64,000 bases of DNA from Cristatella mucedo (taxonomy: Eukaryota; Bryozoa; Phylactolaemata; Cristatellidae), in assembly GCA_009760855.2 (NCBI GenBank), contig WPIO01000175.1, forward strand, positions 381,001 through 445,000. Direction: 5' to 3'. The notes beneath the pieces are model-generated. The model had not been told where the DNA came from and made no database searches. It saw only the letters and a program-made list of their open reading frames with translations. Position numbers and translations under genes: made by a program. Shown piece by piece: positions 36,436 through 47,089 of the stretch; position 1 is the first letter of the stretch, and each line of letters starts with the position of its first letter.

Positions 36436-36757
36436 TAATTCAGCTAGGATTTATTATTTTATCGTATCTACTTTGTCACTGGTCTGCTCGCTTTCTTGAA
36501 GGCTAGCATTAATGTGTGACTGTTTGCAAGGATGTAAAGGTGCAGCTCCACTTTCGCTCTTGCTAGATATCATATATCATCCACACCAGGTAGAGTGCTC
36601 GGATTATCAGCACAGCCGATCTCAGGTGACCTAAAAAACGACAAAGCTTGAGATCGGTTACGCTTCACGAACCATAGTGACATTAAGTTGACTTAGGAGG
36701 GGCTGGCTCAACCCGGGCACGAGGACGGGAGAGAAAGCTTCCTTCTAGGAATTGCAG

Positions 36758-36936
36758 CTCACGAGCCTGCTCACGTGTGTACTGAGCCTAAGCGACGGGG
36801 ACATAACTCCAGCCTACGTATTCTCACAGATTAGTTCGTGGGCAGTTCTCGTCGAGCGTCAGTCTCGTGGATTAAAAACTCCGTACTGTCCTGTCCTGAC
36901 AAAGGAGGAGCTGGCCAAATATTTACACGGTGAAAG
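36758..36936 (+). CDS. Candidate exon 1 of an unrecognised gene
   Basis: 179 bp open segment between an acceptor (GGAATTGCAG, AG at 36756-36757) and a good donor (AAAG|GTGAGA at 36937), phase 0 in and phase 2 out. It encodes about 59 residues, including LSLSDGDITPAYVFSQISSW and TKEELAKYLHGE, with amino-acid use that looks coding. Its two leftover bases (AG) are completed by the T that begins the candidate exon at 37352 to give Ser. I do not recognise the product. A LINE-B tail lies in the proposed intron. No start codon is identified; upstream and downstream exons are missing, so it may be an internal exon or chance. Confidence 0.35.
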
Positions 36937-36951
36937 GTGAGAGTGACTTTC

Positions 36952-37095
36952 TTGTTGCGTGAGACGAAGTCTGTTGGCAACCGAATGCCTACCGAAAGCC
37001 GCTTATGCTGTGATTGCGCTATACAAAACTCTCCTGCATAGCACCCACACGGTCTTTATGACTTTGTGGAGTTACACTCAGAGATACATTACATT
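36952..37095 (+). mobile_element. LINE-B 3' fragment, plus strand
   Basis: GTGAGACGAAGTCTGTTGGC through TTTGTGGAGTTACACTCAGA matches 50295-50420 almost base for base in order, placing a short LINE-B 3' piece between the two candidate exons. Confidence 0.75.
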
Positions 37096-37351
37096 GCATT
37101 ACATTCAAGTACGTGCTGCTTGGGAGCCTGCTGTTCGCAACGAGCCTAAACTATGGGTACAAAATGAATTATGAACTCTCACAGGTAGGACAAGAGCAGT
37201 TCTCGTCATCGAACTTCAGGATATCCACACAGAGCTCATGGAGTAAGTACTGCTCAGGGACCCCATCCCGCACTCTCGGCTCCTGCAATGCACAGTGCCA
37301 CTTCTGATTAGCTTTCGAAATTCCACGAGTCTCGATGTTGCACTGCTTTAG

Positions 37352-37454
37352 TCCTTCGGAATCGGCTCTTAGCGATGACGATCAAGTCTTGGAAGAAGTC
37401 ATACAGCCAGCGACGGTCATGGTTGAGGAAGTTGGCTACGTCAGCGACTCACAG
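37352..37454 (+). CDS. Candidate exon 2 of an unrecognised gene
   Basis: 103 bp between acceptor GCACTGCTTTAG and donor CACAG|GTGAGT (consensus), phase 2 in and phase 0 out, so it fits the exon at 36758-36936. It encodes about 34 residues, strongly acidic (SDDDQVLEEV, VEEVGYVSDSQ), with no known domain. The donor leaves phase 0, which also fits the open acceptor at 41293 (TTGCAG|GTCGTCAGG) in the CpG-rich island, though that link is speculative. Confidence 0.35.
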
Positions 37455-37739
37455 GTGAGTGTTTGGCGGCCCTCGAATTACGCAATGGCGATGAGTTGAG
37501 CTGCTCAAGTATGGCCTATCTGGCGGTTTTATTCATCGAGCCATCATCTGCTGGAGAGCACGACCATGGCTAGGCTGATCACTGGGCCATTATCAAGTTC
37601 GTTTCCTTTGGTTTACTACGTGTTTTAGCAATCATTTTCGTAGTCGGGACTCTTTAAAAACTTTAGAAAATCACTTTGTAAGTGTATTCAATATTACAGA
37701 TGGAACGTGTGCACTCCTGTGCTTTTGTCCAGAAACCAA

Positions 37740-38135
37740 ACGAAAAAAACCAGCCTCTTTTTAGATTCTGAAGGCCATACATGTAGTTCGTATGCTCCCA
37801 AAGCCCGGAACTCTCTTCCGACTTGCGTCAGAACATCCCCTGACTTGACCAGATTTAAAAAGTACTTAAAAAACTCCTATTTAGGACAGCATTTCGTGGG
37901 TCCCTGTGATTCGTCCTTGATGTGCTTATGCGTGCTGACACTGTCTATTCTGCCACTAACAAAAGTTTGCATGCTGACCCTGTGCCTGCCATCGTTAACC
38001 ATGTTATTTGTTTATCAAGCATGATATTACTCACCATTTAATGGAGTTTCTCTTTGCAACAAATGTAAAGCGCCTAGAAAATGATAGAGTTCCATGAAGG
38101 TGCTTTATCAAGTGCATTATTACTATTATAAGCTC
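37740..38135 (+). mobile_element. LINE-A 3' end, plus strand
   Basis: Starts in the segment encoding SSYAPKARNSLPTCVRTS and continues through the 3' UTR to a weakened hairpin (TAAAGCGCCTAGAAAATGAT at about 38065) and ATT-rich tail. 5'-truncated. Confidence 0.75.
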
Positions 38136-38534
38136 CTACAACCAATGCCCAGCAATCCAGCCGAGTCTCAAAAATCATATTGTTCTGTCGGAGACGTTTG
38201 ATCCATCTATGCCGCATGCCTTATTATTCACTAAAAGAAAAGACCCGAGGCACTCTTGGTGATTGTTTAAGTGTTGCTAAGCGGCCGGTAAGCGACAGTT
38301 GCCAGGGCACAGTGCTACTTCTAGGTAACCATTGAAGTATTCTCTCTAACATCACCGATTGTGAGCATGAACACGATGAATGGGATTTTCGTGGGCATCT
38401 CGTGGCATTATTTTATCTGTTGGCTACACAGAAGCTGCAGAAGGCCAGTTAATGTCCAGATGCACCTTAGCCTTAGCTCTTAGCCCAAAGCTAAGATGCT
38501 CTCTTTATGACCCAGGTCTTATTTAATCTTTGTT
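38136..38534. other. Unassigned DNA
   Basis: No recognisable gene or repeat. Confidence 0.4.
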
Positions 38535-38960
38535 TTTAACTCCAAAAAGCCACTAAGACTATGTGGGTGTTACACTGCAAGTTTTGCATGGCACACTCGC
38601 AGCCTAAGCAGCTTTTGGTACGAATTCTGTTGGCAACAGACTTCGTCTCACTAAGCAAACTGAGAGTGAGGCTCATAGCTGAGTCGGGCAAGCCGTTGAG
38701 GTAGTGATTAGCATAGAAGTAGCAGCTTAAGACGGCTGAAAAGGATGTACCATAGTCGGCATCAGGAGTGTAGTTGTCATAGACTAAGCATTGCTGACGT
38801 GAGTTCAACTATTTAGGACGAGCTGAGCAAAAGCTTCTGGCGCCAACGGTCTTTAAGCAGAGGAATGAAACAGCTAATTTATTATCCTTACAGGACCTGG
38901 GGGCACGAGGAGGCTGAAACTGGTGCACCGGTTTGGCTGGGTAAGAAGGAATCAAGCCGT
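38535..38960 (-). mobile_element. LINE-B 3' region, minus strand
   Basis: Reverse complement of the LINE-B 3' coding and untranslated region: GACTTCGTCTCACTAAGCAA, the segment before TAGCAGCTTAAGACGGCTGA, and the GGGGCACGAGGAGGCTGAAA stretch also seen at 51990-52020. No intact frame. Confidence 0.7.
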
Positions 38961-38964
38961 GGCT

Positions 38965-39095
38965 GGCCTCGTGGGGCGGCAAAGGGTCTCAGTTTCGATT
39001 CCGGTGATGAGCGATTTTTTCTTATGTACATCAAGCAGGGTCAATTTCGGTTAAGGCTCTTCTACTGCTATAAAAATGAAGCTGTAGTAGTTAAT
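38965..39095 (+). mobile_element. SINE-2-like fragment, plus strand
   Basis: Weak match to SINE-2: B-box-like CAGTTTCGATTCC at about 38990-39002, then GAGCGATTTTTTCTTATG and GGTTAAGGCTCTTCTACTGC, in the SINE-2 order. Confidence 0.45.
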
Positions 39096-40357
39096 AACTT
39101 TTAACGAGTTTTTATTATCCAGTTGCATGCCACGCACGCAAGCCATATAAGAACGCTGGAAAGTATTTTTCAACTTCATGGCTATTGCTCATTTCCAAAA
39201 CTTGCACTCTGCAGGATGCTGAAAGTCTAGCAAAGTTCAGGCGGCCGCTTTTCCATGCTATGGTGTGTTTGGTCATTGCGCGGTTTCTTCTAAGCCGGCA
39301 TAATTCAGCAGGGAGCTAAATTTAAACATCCATGGTTAAGGAGTCAAGGAAATCGAGACAGCTGCACAATCCATAAAGTTCCGTGCAATTCAAACTGTTT
39401 GCATTAGCAGTCCTAATGCTTTGGCATGTCAACGAAACATTTTTTACTCACTCGTGATATTTAATCACCACAATTTATTCTATAAGTTATTACTGTTTGA
39501 AATGGGATATTTAAAAATTCGAGAACACTCTTCATGCACAAGGCATGCATATCACTTTAGACTCTTGGGAAACAATATGCTGCCGGAGTGCCTGGAATCC
39601 TGCAATTCTGGAAACCTTCAGTTATCTGAAAATTTACTGGTTGGATGCAAACCTAGATGATACCACAGCGGATGGCTAGGTTGCAAGCCATCGCTAGTTA
39701 GATGATTGAGAAAATGACGTGGCTACCGCTATCCATTTGGTTTTTTATTCAAGATAAGCATGGAGGCTACATCGAACCAGCTAAAAGAAGGAAGGTCCTT
39801 GCTTCAGTTGAGTGATTAGTAGGTTTCCTAAACAAAGATCCCCACGGCCAGCAAGCCCCAGGCCCTAGCACGTAAACTTCAAGCAATCTTCGTTAAAATT
39901 TGTTTTCCCTTTAGACACAATGCACATTTCACACTAAAAAAGGTAAAGACACACCATACTACCATCGGTGGTCTTACATTCAAGCAAAGAAAGTTAAGGA
40001 GACACACAGCTGTGTTCAAGCACACTGGGCGTTTTTTTGTGCCGCCTGAGTATGGAAGTTCGTTAATTTTTAGACCTTGATTTTAAGGTGGATTAACTGT
40101 GCACAATTAACTTGAATTTTTAAATTTTACTAAAACAGATTTTGTAGTTTTTCCAGAAAATTTCATTATATGGTTCAGTTTCAAAAGTTACAAGTGCAGG
40201 CGCGATATTTATCATGTGGACAGCCCAACTGAAACGAAGTGAGGCTGAAATATATAACAGCTCCAAAGAGCATCTGTACTAGCGTCAGGCTGCACGTTCA
40301 ATCCTCTCCACCTTCATCGCCCTGCGATCGTTGTTGGACAGGCTTTGTCATGATTAC
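39096..40357. other. Unassigned DNA
   Basis: AT-rich. A 79-codon plus frame at 39421-39660 has no motif. Nothing else recognised. Confidence 0.4.
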
Positions 40358-40610
40358 CTAACGTCGCCGCTCCTATTATGATCGAAAGATCACTAATAGA
40401 GCTCAGCATGGCCACAATAAAAATTAAATTCGTCGTCAAGGCCTTCCGGAAGTTTTCGGCCCAATGGGACAGTTCAGTCTGACCGATAGATCGGCGAGGC
40501 TCTCGTTCGCTTAGCTCACGAGGCTCCCACGACGCTACCTTGCTACACTTGCTACCTTCGCTCACTCGTGTCGCTGCTTCTAGACTTTCTTCGAAGCCAT
40601 CACGCACAGA
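40358..40610 (-). CDS. Candidate minus-strand exon, unrecognised product
   Basis: On the minus strand the segment is preceded by acceptor-like AAATTTCTTTCTAG and followed by donor TTAG|GTAATC, and is open for 253 bp between. It encodes a charged stretch rich in Glu/Arg (ELSEREPRRSIGQTELS) then a hydrophobic segment (NLIFIVAMLSSISDLSIIIG) that could span a membrane. It lies about 300 bp from the CpG-rich island at 40940. No paralogue in the window, no start codon and no partner exon were found, so confidence is low. Confidence 0.22.
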
Positions 40611-41017
40611 CTAGAAAGAAATTTACTTGCCTCGAGGAGCCACGGAAGTTCCCTATTTTTGTAATTGCGATTGTAGTTACATTGGGAGAGCCCAGCGTAC
40701 TAGCCGCCGCACAGCCTCCCGTATAAGACCAGTTTTTATTTGATCTAGCAACGTGCTTCTGAGAGAGAAATCTATTCATTAGCTCTTCAACCTGTGCAAT
40801 TTCGCAGCCACAAAGTACATATTAGCCGGCACATGGTATAAAAATACGTCTTAGCTGCGTATCTTTAACTATTGCCGTGAAACGGCAATGGGTCAAACCT
40901 GCAGTAGGCCGTGACCACTTTAAGCAGAGGTCAGAGCTACGGCAGCCGGCTGTTAACTGAGGTTGAGGTCCTTAACGACCACCGGCGACAGCCGTTCGGA
41001 AACCTTGCCGACCGGGC

Positions 41018-41131
41018 GGACCGGCGGGCCGACAGCGGGTGGACCACGGGCCGAGAGCGGGTGGACCGGTGGGCCGAGAGCAGGCGGACCGGCGTGCCGA
41101 GAGAGGGCGGACCGGCTGGCCGAGAGCGGCC
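41018..41131. repeat. 23-bp GC-rich minisatellite, 5 copies
   Basis: Five head-to-tail units starting at 41018, 41041, 41063, 41086 and 41109 (23, 22, 23, 23 and 23 bp), each near GGACCGGNGGGCCGAGAGCG plus three bases. Because the unit length is not a multiple of three, each frame reads shifted Gly/Pro/Arg-rich words. Confidence 0.9.
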
Positions 41132-41374
41132 GTCAGTCGGATGCAGGCACGAGCGCGTGCGTGCACAGCCGAGCGGCCAAAAGTAAAAGCTTCGTCGGCA
41201 CAACACGTCGCCAGTCGCTAGATGGCGGTCAGGTGGCGTAGGCGTCTCTCGCGTGTCTCTCGAAGCTCCTCCGATTTCTTTACGCTATTGCAGGTCGTCA
41301 GGGACGCCTGGGCTATCTCGCCGCCAGAGGGCGCCCACCACCCGCCTCAGCCGAGGGCTCTCGCCTCTGCGGAG

Positions 41375-41548
41375 ATGCCCTCAGGATTCGGTGAGGATGC
41401 CGGTCGAGCGTGGTCGACGCTCGCGTGTCTGTTCGTTGCTACGGGGCTTGTGCACGCGGCCGGGCCGGTGCCACCCTGCGCAAACACCTCCTTCTCCTTC
41501 TGCTCCCTGTTCGGCCCTCTCGACGACACGAACTCGATTACCCTATGA
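41375..41548 (+). CDS. Candidate short secreted peptide or 5' exon
   Basis: An ATG-started frame of 57 codons with a charged N-terminus, a hydrophobic core (STLACLFVATGLVHA) that looks like a signal peptide with possible cleavage after VHA, and a short tail with two Cys (CANTSFSFC). It ends in TGA at 41546-41548. The upstream part is also open from the acceptor at 41293. It may be a small secreted peptide, the 5' exon of a larger gene, or GC-driven coincidence. No homologue is recognised. Confidence 0.25.
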   Translation: MPSGFGEDAGRAWSTLACLFVATGLVHAAGPVPPCANTSFSFCSLFGPLDDTNSITL

Positions 41549-41620
41549 GGGCATGCGTTCTCGGCGCACCAAGCAGGCGCTGACGCTCGCCTGATGGCCG
41601 TCAGTAAGCATGTGCGGCCT

Positions 41621-42309
41621 AGCGATTGCTCTCGGTGCATTTGGTACAGGTTGGTCAGATCAGTTCAAGAAACCACTTTCGGAAGCAGACACGCTTCAGT
41701 GCGTCGACATAGGACCTAGTAAAGGGTTATTCAGTGCATCTCAAAAATATTTCCTGAAGTCCCTAATTATATAGGCTTTAAGACACTTTGAGCTGGAAAA
41801 ATAGCTGCCCAAAGTTATTTCGAAATGGCGTAGAGGCTGTCAGAAAAAAGGCCTCTATACCATCATTTTAGAGCTGGCAGTAGGGAGAGCACGTAAACTT
41901 CTCCGGTTACTACTTATATACAGTTAGATCCAGGTCGCCCTATGACACTGCAACGCCTACTGTATATGCAACCTGCCGTCCTAACAGCCTCTACGAGACC
42001 AATCAAGAAACTTTTAACGTAGTATTGTCCTGCCCTTAGAGAAAGTATCTTTCGAAATTAGATCTATTTTCTTTTTGTTTTAGGCATAAGGGATCACGAG
42101 AACACATTTTGTATCCGAGGAACATCTACATTTAACTCTGTTTCTAGTGCGAGAAGACATTTGTAAAGCGCTTTGCACTAATTTTTGTCTCGGCACTTCA
42201 CACATGATTTAGAGGAGGCCTGTCAAACGGTTAATAATAACGAGTACAGTTTCAGCATATATAATCCCAGACAAGACAATTCGCACGGATCGGGGCGATT
42301 CTGATTGGA
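41621..42309. other. Unassigned DNA
   Basis: No gene recognised. A faint LINE tail-like word (TTTGTAAAGCGCTTTGCACT) occurs at about 42160-42180. Confidence 0.4.
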
Positions 42310-43735
42310 ACTGTTATGATAATAATAATAATAATAATAATGTACTTGATAAAGTCCCCTCAGATAACTTAATCGCTTTCTAGGCGCTTTACATTTTCTG
42401 CAAAGGGAAATGCAATTGAATGGTAAGTAAAATCATGCTTGAAAAACAAACAATAACAATGCGTTTGAGGTAGAACCCTCCTTGGGAGAAGTCAATCTAT
42501 CTGTAGTCATTTTTAATCGGCTTCCAAAGGAAGTACAATCGAACGGTTAGTGGTAGCATGCTCAGCAAACAACAGCAATAACATAGTTAACCGTGATATG
42601 CACAGGGTCAGAATGTTAGTTTGGTTAGTGGCTGCATGCACAGTGTCTGCACCCACATGCCCACAAAGGATGAATTGCAGGGACAAATTAAATACTTAAA
42701 AAAATAAAGGCACTTAGTTCCTTTTTAAATGTGGACTAGTCAGATATCGCGAAGGAAGTCGGAGCGAGTTCCAGGCTTTGGGAGCATACGAATTAGATGG
42801 TTATTAGGCATGGTCGCCAAAGGACTTGAGATTTGTGTGTGGTATGGATAAACAGTTAGATTCCGCAAAGCACGTGGTACAAGGCTTAGCCTGGTGAGGG
42901 AGTGGATCCGATAGATAGGATGGACCCAAAGAAAGAAGGGACCTAAAAGTGAGTAACAAAACGTTGAATGTGATGGGTTACTTGAGTGACTCAGTACAGG
43001 TTCCCGGGAATTGGCATGATACCCCAACTCAGACGCTCACGACAGACGAGCCTAGCTGCAGAGTTTTGCACCAGCTGTAAGTATCTGAGTGCGCAGGCTA
43101 GTAGATCAGCGAGGGGTGATTTTCAATAGTCAAAACGGAATCTCCCAAATGCATGGACCTATTTAGTGCGGTATCTCTGTCTGAACAATCCCGAATTTTA
43201 GCGATGTTATGACTCTGAAAAGAGGCAGCCTTCACTGTGGAGCTCACGTGATCGCATAATAAAAAGGTCACTTTGGAACGTGACGCCTAGATTTCGTGCA
43301 TATTCAACAGGAGATATGCTGGCAGAGCCGGTTTTGAGTGTTAGCCTTCCGATTCTCACTTGGTTTGACCGTGACTAGTAAGTTGGCTTTATGATCATTC
43401 AATTTAAGAAAGTTTGCGGCCATCCATATGCAGATGTCATCAATTCATGCAGCAAGGCAGTTAAGAGAATTCGGCAAGCTGGAGGACTGGGAAAGATAAA
43501 AGCAAAGGTACAGCTAAGTGTCATTCATATTGAAGTGAAAGCATAGATTTTGCTTGGCAGTCACATGTGCTAGAGGGGAGAGTATAGACCATTGAAAAAA
43601 ACGGTACCAAGCACAGATCCCTGAGGCATCCCGGATTTCAGAGGTTCAGCGGATGATCTTTGTCCATTCACATTAGCTCTCTGGAGTATCCCACTGAGGT
43701 ATGACCTGAACCATCGCAGAGCAGTGCCAATAGTG
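42310..43735 (-). mobile_element. LINE-A, minus strand, 3' part of a nested host copy
   Basis: Reverse complement of LINE-A from its (AAT)n tail and hairpin (42318-42400) back through the C-terminal region to the segment encoding QRSSEVPLKYGVPQG and QWFRSYLSGT at about 43640-43735. It stops abruptly at AGCAGTGCC. The sequence that should come next (with about 60 bp missing) resumes at about 45656, after a plus-strand LINE-A. Confidence 0.75.
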
Positions 43736-45655
43736 CCCCGGAGAAACTAAAGCATCCCAAAAAGGACTGGGTGTCCATCTCTGCAAAGACAGCATCCCTC
43801 CTGGAACTCGATCCCCCCCCCGATTTGAGCAGGTCACTGGTGATCTAGTCCGGAAGTTAACATCCCAATCAAAGAAGACAACAAGTCCTTTGGATCCTAT
43901 TCCCACTGTCCTGCTCCTACATTGCATAGAGCTGCTGTTGCCATGCAGAACTAACATCATAACTATGTCATTAGCTTCAGGTCAGGTCTCAGCAACTTTC
44001 AAAAATACTTTAGTCAGGCCACTTCTCAGGAACGCGACACTAGACCAAGAGTAGTTGAGCAACTACCTTTTAGTCTCCCTTCTACAATTCCTATCAAAGA
44101 CACTGGAACGGGTCGTGGCGGACCAGCTGAGCTCATATATTGAAACTACAAACCTTGTTAGTAAGTTCCAGTGTGGCTTTAGAGCTAATCACTCCACAGA
44201 ATCAGCATTGCTTAGAGTTTACAACGACCTACTTAGGAATGCAGAAATTGGTAGAATGTCTCTGCTTGTTTTACTCGATCTTTCGGCAGCTTTATATACT
44301 ATCGATCACAAATTTCTTTTAGAGTGCCTCTCATCTCGCCTGGGCATCACTGGCACTGATCTGCAATGGTTCAGGTCATATCTCAGTGGGACACTCCAGA
44401 GTATTGACGTGAATGGACAAAGATCATCTGAGGTACCTCTGAAATATGGGGTACCTCAGGGCTTTGTGCTAGGTCCGGTTCTTTTCACGGTTTATACTCT
44501 CTATCTCTCTTGCTGATGTGATTGCCAGGCACAATCTAGGCTTTCACTTCTATGTGGATGACACTCAGTTGTACCTCTGCTTTGACCCCTCCCAACCTTC
44601 AAGAACCCCAAATTCTCTCAACTCAGTCCTGCATGTATTGATGGCATCTGCACATCGATGGTCGCAAATTTTCTTATACTAAACGATGATAAAAGCAACT
44701 TACTAGCTACAGGCAAACCCAGTGTTATTCAGAAATTGTAAATGCTGACGCTCAAAATTGGCTCTGCCAGCGTATCTCCAGTTGAATCAGTTCGAAATCT
44801 AGGTGTCATCATCAAAAGTGACCACTCGTTAGATGACCATATCAGCTCGAGCACCTAGTCAGTCTACTTTTAGATACGTAACACTGCTAACATTCAAGCG
44901 TATTTAGCTAAAGATACGGCATCTAAGTGGGCCCATGCATTTATGGCATCCAGCCTTTACTGTAACTCCCTGCTTGCAGGCCTACCGGCATGTGCACTCA
45001 AGTGATTACAACTGGTGCAAAACTATGCAGCAAGGCTTTTCTTTCGTGAGCGTCGCAGCTGAAAAACTACACCACTTCTTGCCGACCTGCACATACTCCC
45101 AGCCAAGCACCGAATCGACTTAACGTTCTTGTCGCTCACTTTGAGGTCACTTCATTCTTTGGCTCCAGCCTATTTCCCAGATCTTCTCCCCCACCAGGCC
45201 AAGCATCGTACCACCCACTTTTCGGAATCCAATAGTTTACCAATACCTAGTACAAACCTCAAATCCTTGTGAGACCGTGCCTTTAGTTCCAATGCTCCAA
45301 AAGGCTGGAGCTCACTCCCGACTTGTATTACAACATCCCCCAACTTGACCACATTTAAAAAGAACTTAAAAACACCTATTTAGGACAAAATTTAGTGGGT
45401 CCCTGTGATTCTTCCTTCATGTGTTTATGTGTGCTGACACATTTGGAGGCTGCCACTAACCCCACTTGCGTGCTAACCCTGTGCATGTCAGGGCTAACCA
45501 TATTATTCATGTTGTTTATCAAGCTTGATATTACTAAAAATTCAATCTTGTTTACCTTCGCAGCCAATGTAAAGTGCCTGGAAAGACTTTGAGTTTTCTG
45601 AGGGCGCTTTATCAAGTGCATTATTAATATTGTTATTATTACTGTTATTGTAATT
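43736..45655 (+). mobile_element. LINE-A, plus strand, longest RT-containing copy, inserted
   Basis: Starts upstream of the reverse transcriptase, covers SKTLERVVADQLSSYIE, QCGFRANHSTESALL, LVLLDLSAA, YGVPQG and the catalytic FYVDDTQLY box (about 44548-44570), then the C-terminal HITPL-like region and 3' UTR to the hairpin (about 45568-45610) and (ATT)n tail. This order (palm motifs, YVDD, C-terminal LHWLP-type region, hairpin, microsatellite tail) is typical of CR1/L2 LINEs. Stops and frameshifts throughout; not functional. It splits a minus-strand LINE-A. Confidence 0.85.
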
Positions 45656-46310
45656 AATGCCAAAAGCTGCCGAAAAATCAAAGACATTCTACCTAAGTCT
45701 GCATTCCTAAGTAGGTCGTTATACCCCCAAAGCAATGCTGACTCAGTGGAGCGATTAGCTCTAAAACCAGACTGGAACTTATTAACAAGGTTTAAAGTGT
45801 CACTATATGAGTTCGGCTAGTCTGCCATGACTCCTTCTAGCGTATTTGATAGTAGCGGTAGAAGAGAGACTGGGCGGAAGTATTACAAGTTCTCTTGGTC
45901 CAGTGCTGCTAACTTAAGTAGTGGCCTGACTACAGATTTTTGGAAGACGCTCAGATATGACCTGAGGCTAGTGACATATTTAGGATGTTAGTCAGCAGCA
46001 GTATAATGCATTATAGAAGCAGGACAGTAAGAATGGGGTCTAGCGGACTAGTTGTCTTCTTCTATTGGGATGGACGTCAGGAAGATGTCAGTAGTGCCCT
46101 CCTTGAGTGCAGACATTAGGGCAAAGCATGGAATTGAGCCACGGGATTATAGGTGAGATGCTGCCAACTTAAAGATTGACACCCTGATCTTGTCAATCTT
46201 GTTGACACAGAAGCTATAGCTGTGATCAGCTAGATCATCACAGGGATCGGTAGGTAAGGAGCTAATACGGGAATGGTCGATCGTTGAATCAGCATTTTCG
46301 GATTATGCAT
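45656..46310 (-). mobile_element. LINE-A, minus strand, RT N-terminal part of the host copy
   Basis: Begins with the reverse complement of the LSAAFDT-type segment (AAAGCTGCCGAAAAATCAAAG) and continues through the segment for FRANHSTESAL (about 45730-45770) into more 5' coding sequence. It is the continuation of 42310-43735. Confidence 0.7.
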
Positions 46311-46321
46311 CTGTGAGTAAA

Positions 46322-47085
46322 CATAATAATAATAGTAATACACTTAGTAAAGCGCCCTCAGAGAACTTAATCTCTTTCTAGGCATTTTAAATTTGCCGCA
46401 AAGAAAAAACAATCGAATGGTGAAGTGATTAGGGGTGACATGCACAGGGTCAGCATGCAAGTAGGGTTAGTGGAAGTATGCACAGTGTCAGCACGCATAA
46501 GCACATGAAGGATGAATCACAGGGACCCACTAGATTCTGTAATGCACAACCGCATTTTTAGTTTATTTTTAAGCGTGGTCAAATATGGGGATGCCATGAA
46601 GCAAGTTGGGAGTGATTTCCTGGCTGTGGGTGCACACCAACTAAATGCCTGGTCTCCGAAGGATTTGAGGTTTTCCGAGGTATTAGTATACAGTTAGTTT
46701 CCAAAAAGCCAGTGTTACAATTTTTGGCCTGGTATGGGAGTAGATCTGATAGGTAGGCTAGAGCCAAAGAGCGAAAGGACCTAAACTTGAGAGGCCGAAT
46801 CTTGAATTTGATGAGTTGACTGACTGGTAGCCACTGCAGGTTGGCGAGAACTGGTGTGATGTGGCCACTGCGATCCTAACGACAGACAAACCTAGCAGCA
46901 GAGTTTCGCACCAGCTGTAAGAGCCTGATTGCACATGCCGGTAGACCAGCGAGCAGTTGTTACAGAAGTCAAGATGGGATGTCTAAAATGCATGGACCAA
47001 CTTGACTTGGTATCCCTATCTAAACAAGCCCAATGTTTAGCAATGTTATGTAGCTGAAACTAGGCAGACTTTCAACCATATTTTT
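46322..47085 (-). mobile_element. LINE-A 3' part, minus strand, second insertion
   Basis: A separate 5'-truncated LINE-A with its own tail (AATAATAATAGTAAT) and hairpin at 46340-46400, 3' UTR and coding part (FGDxAF equivalent near 46655) up to about 47085. Host LINE-A sequence resumes beyond it. Confidence 0.7.
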
Positions 47086-47089
47086 ACAG

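Larger units (their letters stand above)
40940..41620. promoter_or_regulatory. CpG-rich island
   Basis: About 680 bp strikingly richer in G+C and CpG than the AT-rich surroundings, open in several frames simply because stop codons are AT-rich. It contains a 23-bp minisatellite, a CTCF-core-like word (CCGCCAGAGGGCGCCC at 41321-41336), a good acceptor (CTATTGCAG before 41294) and a short signal-peptide-like frame. A promoter or 5' exon is plausible; direction is unclear. Confidence 0.4.
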
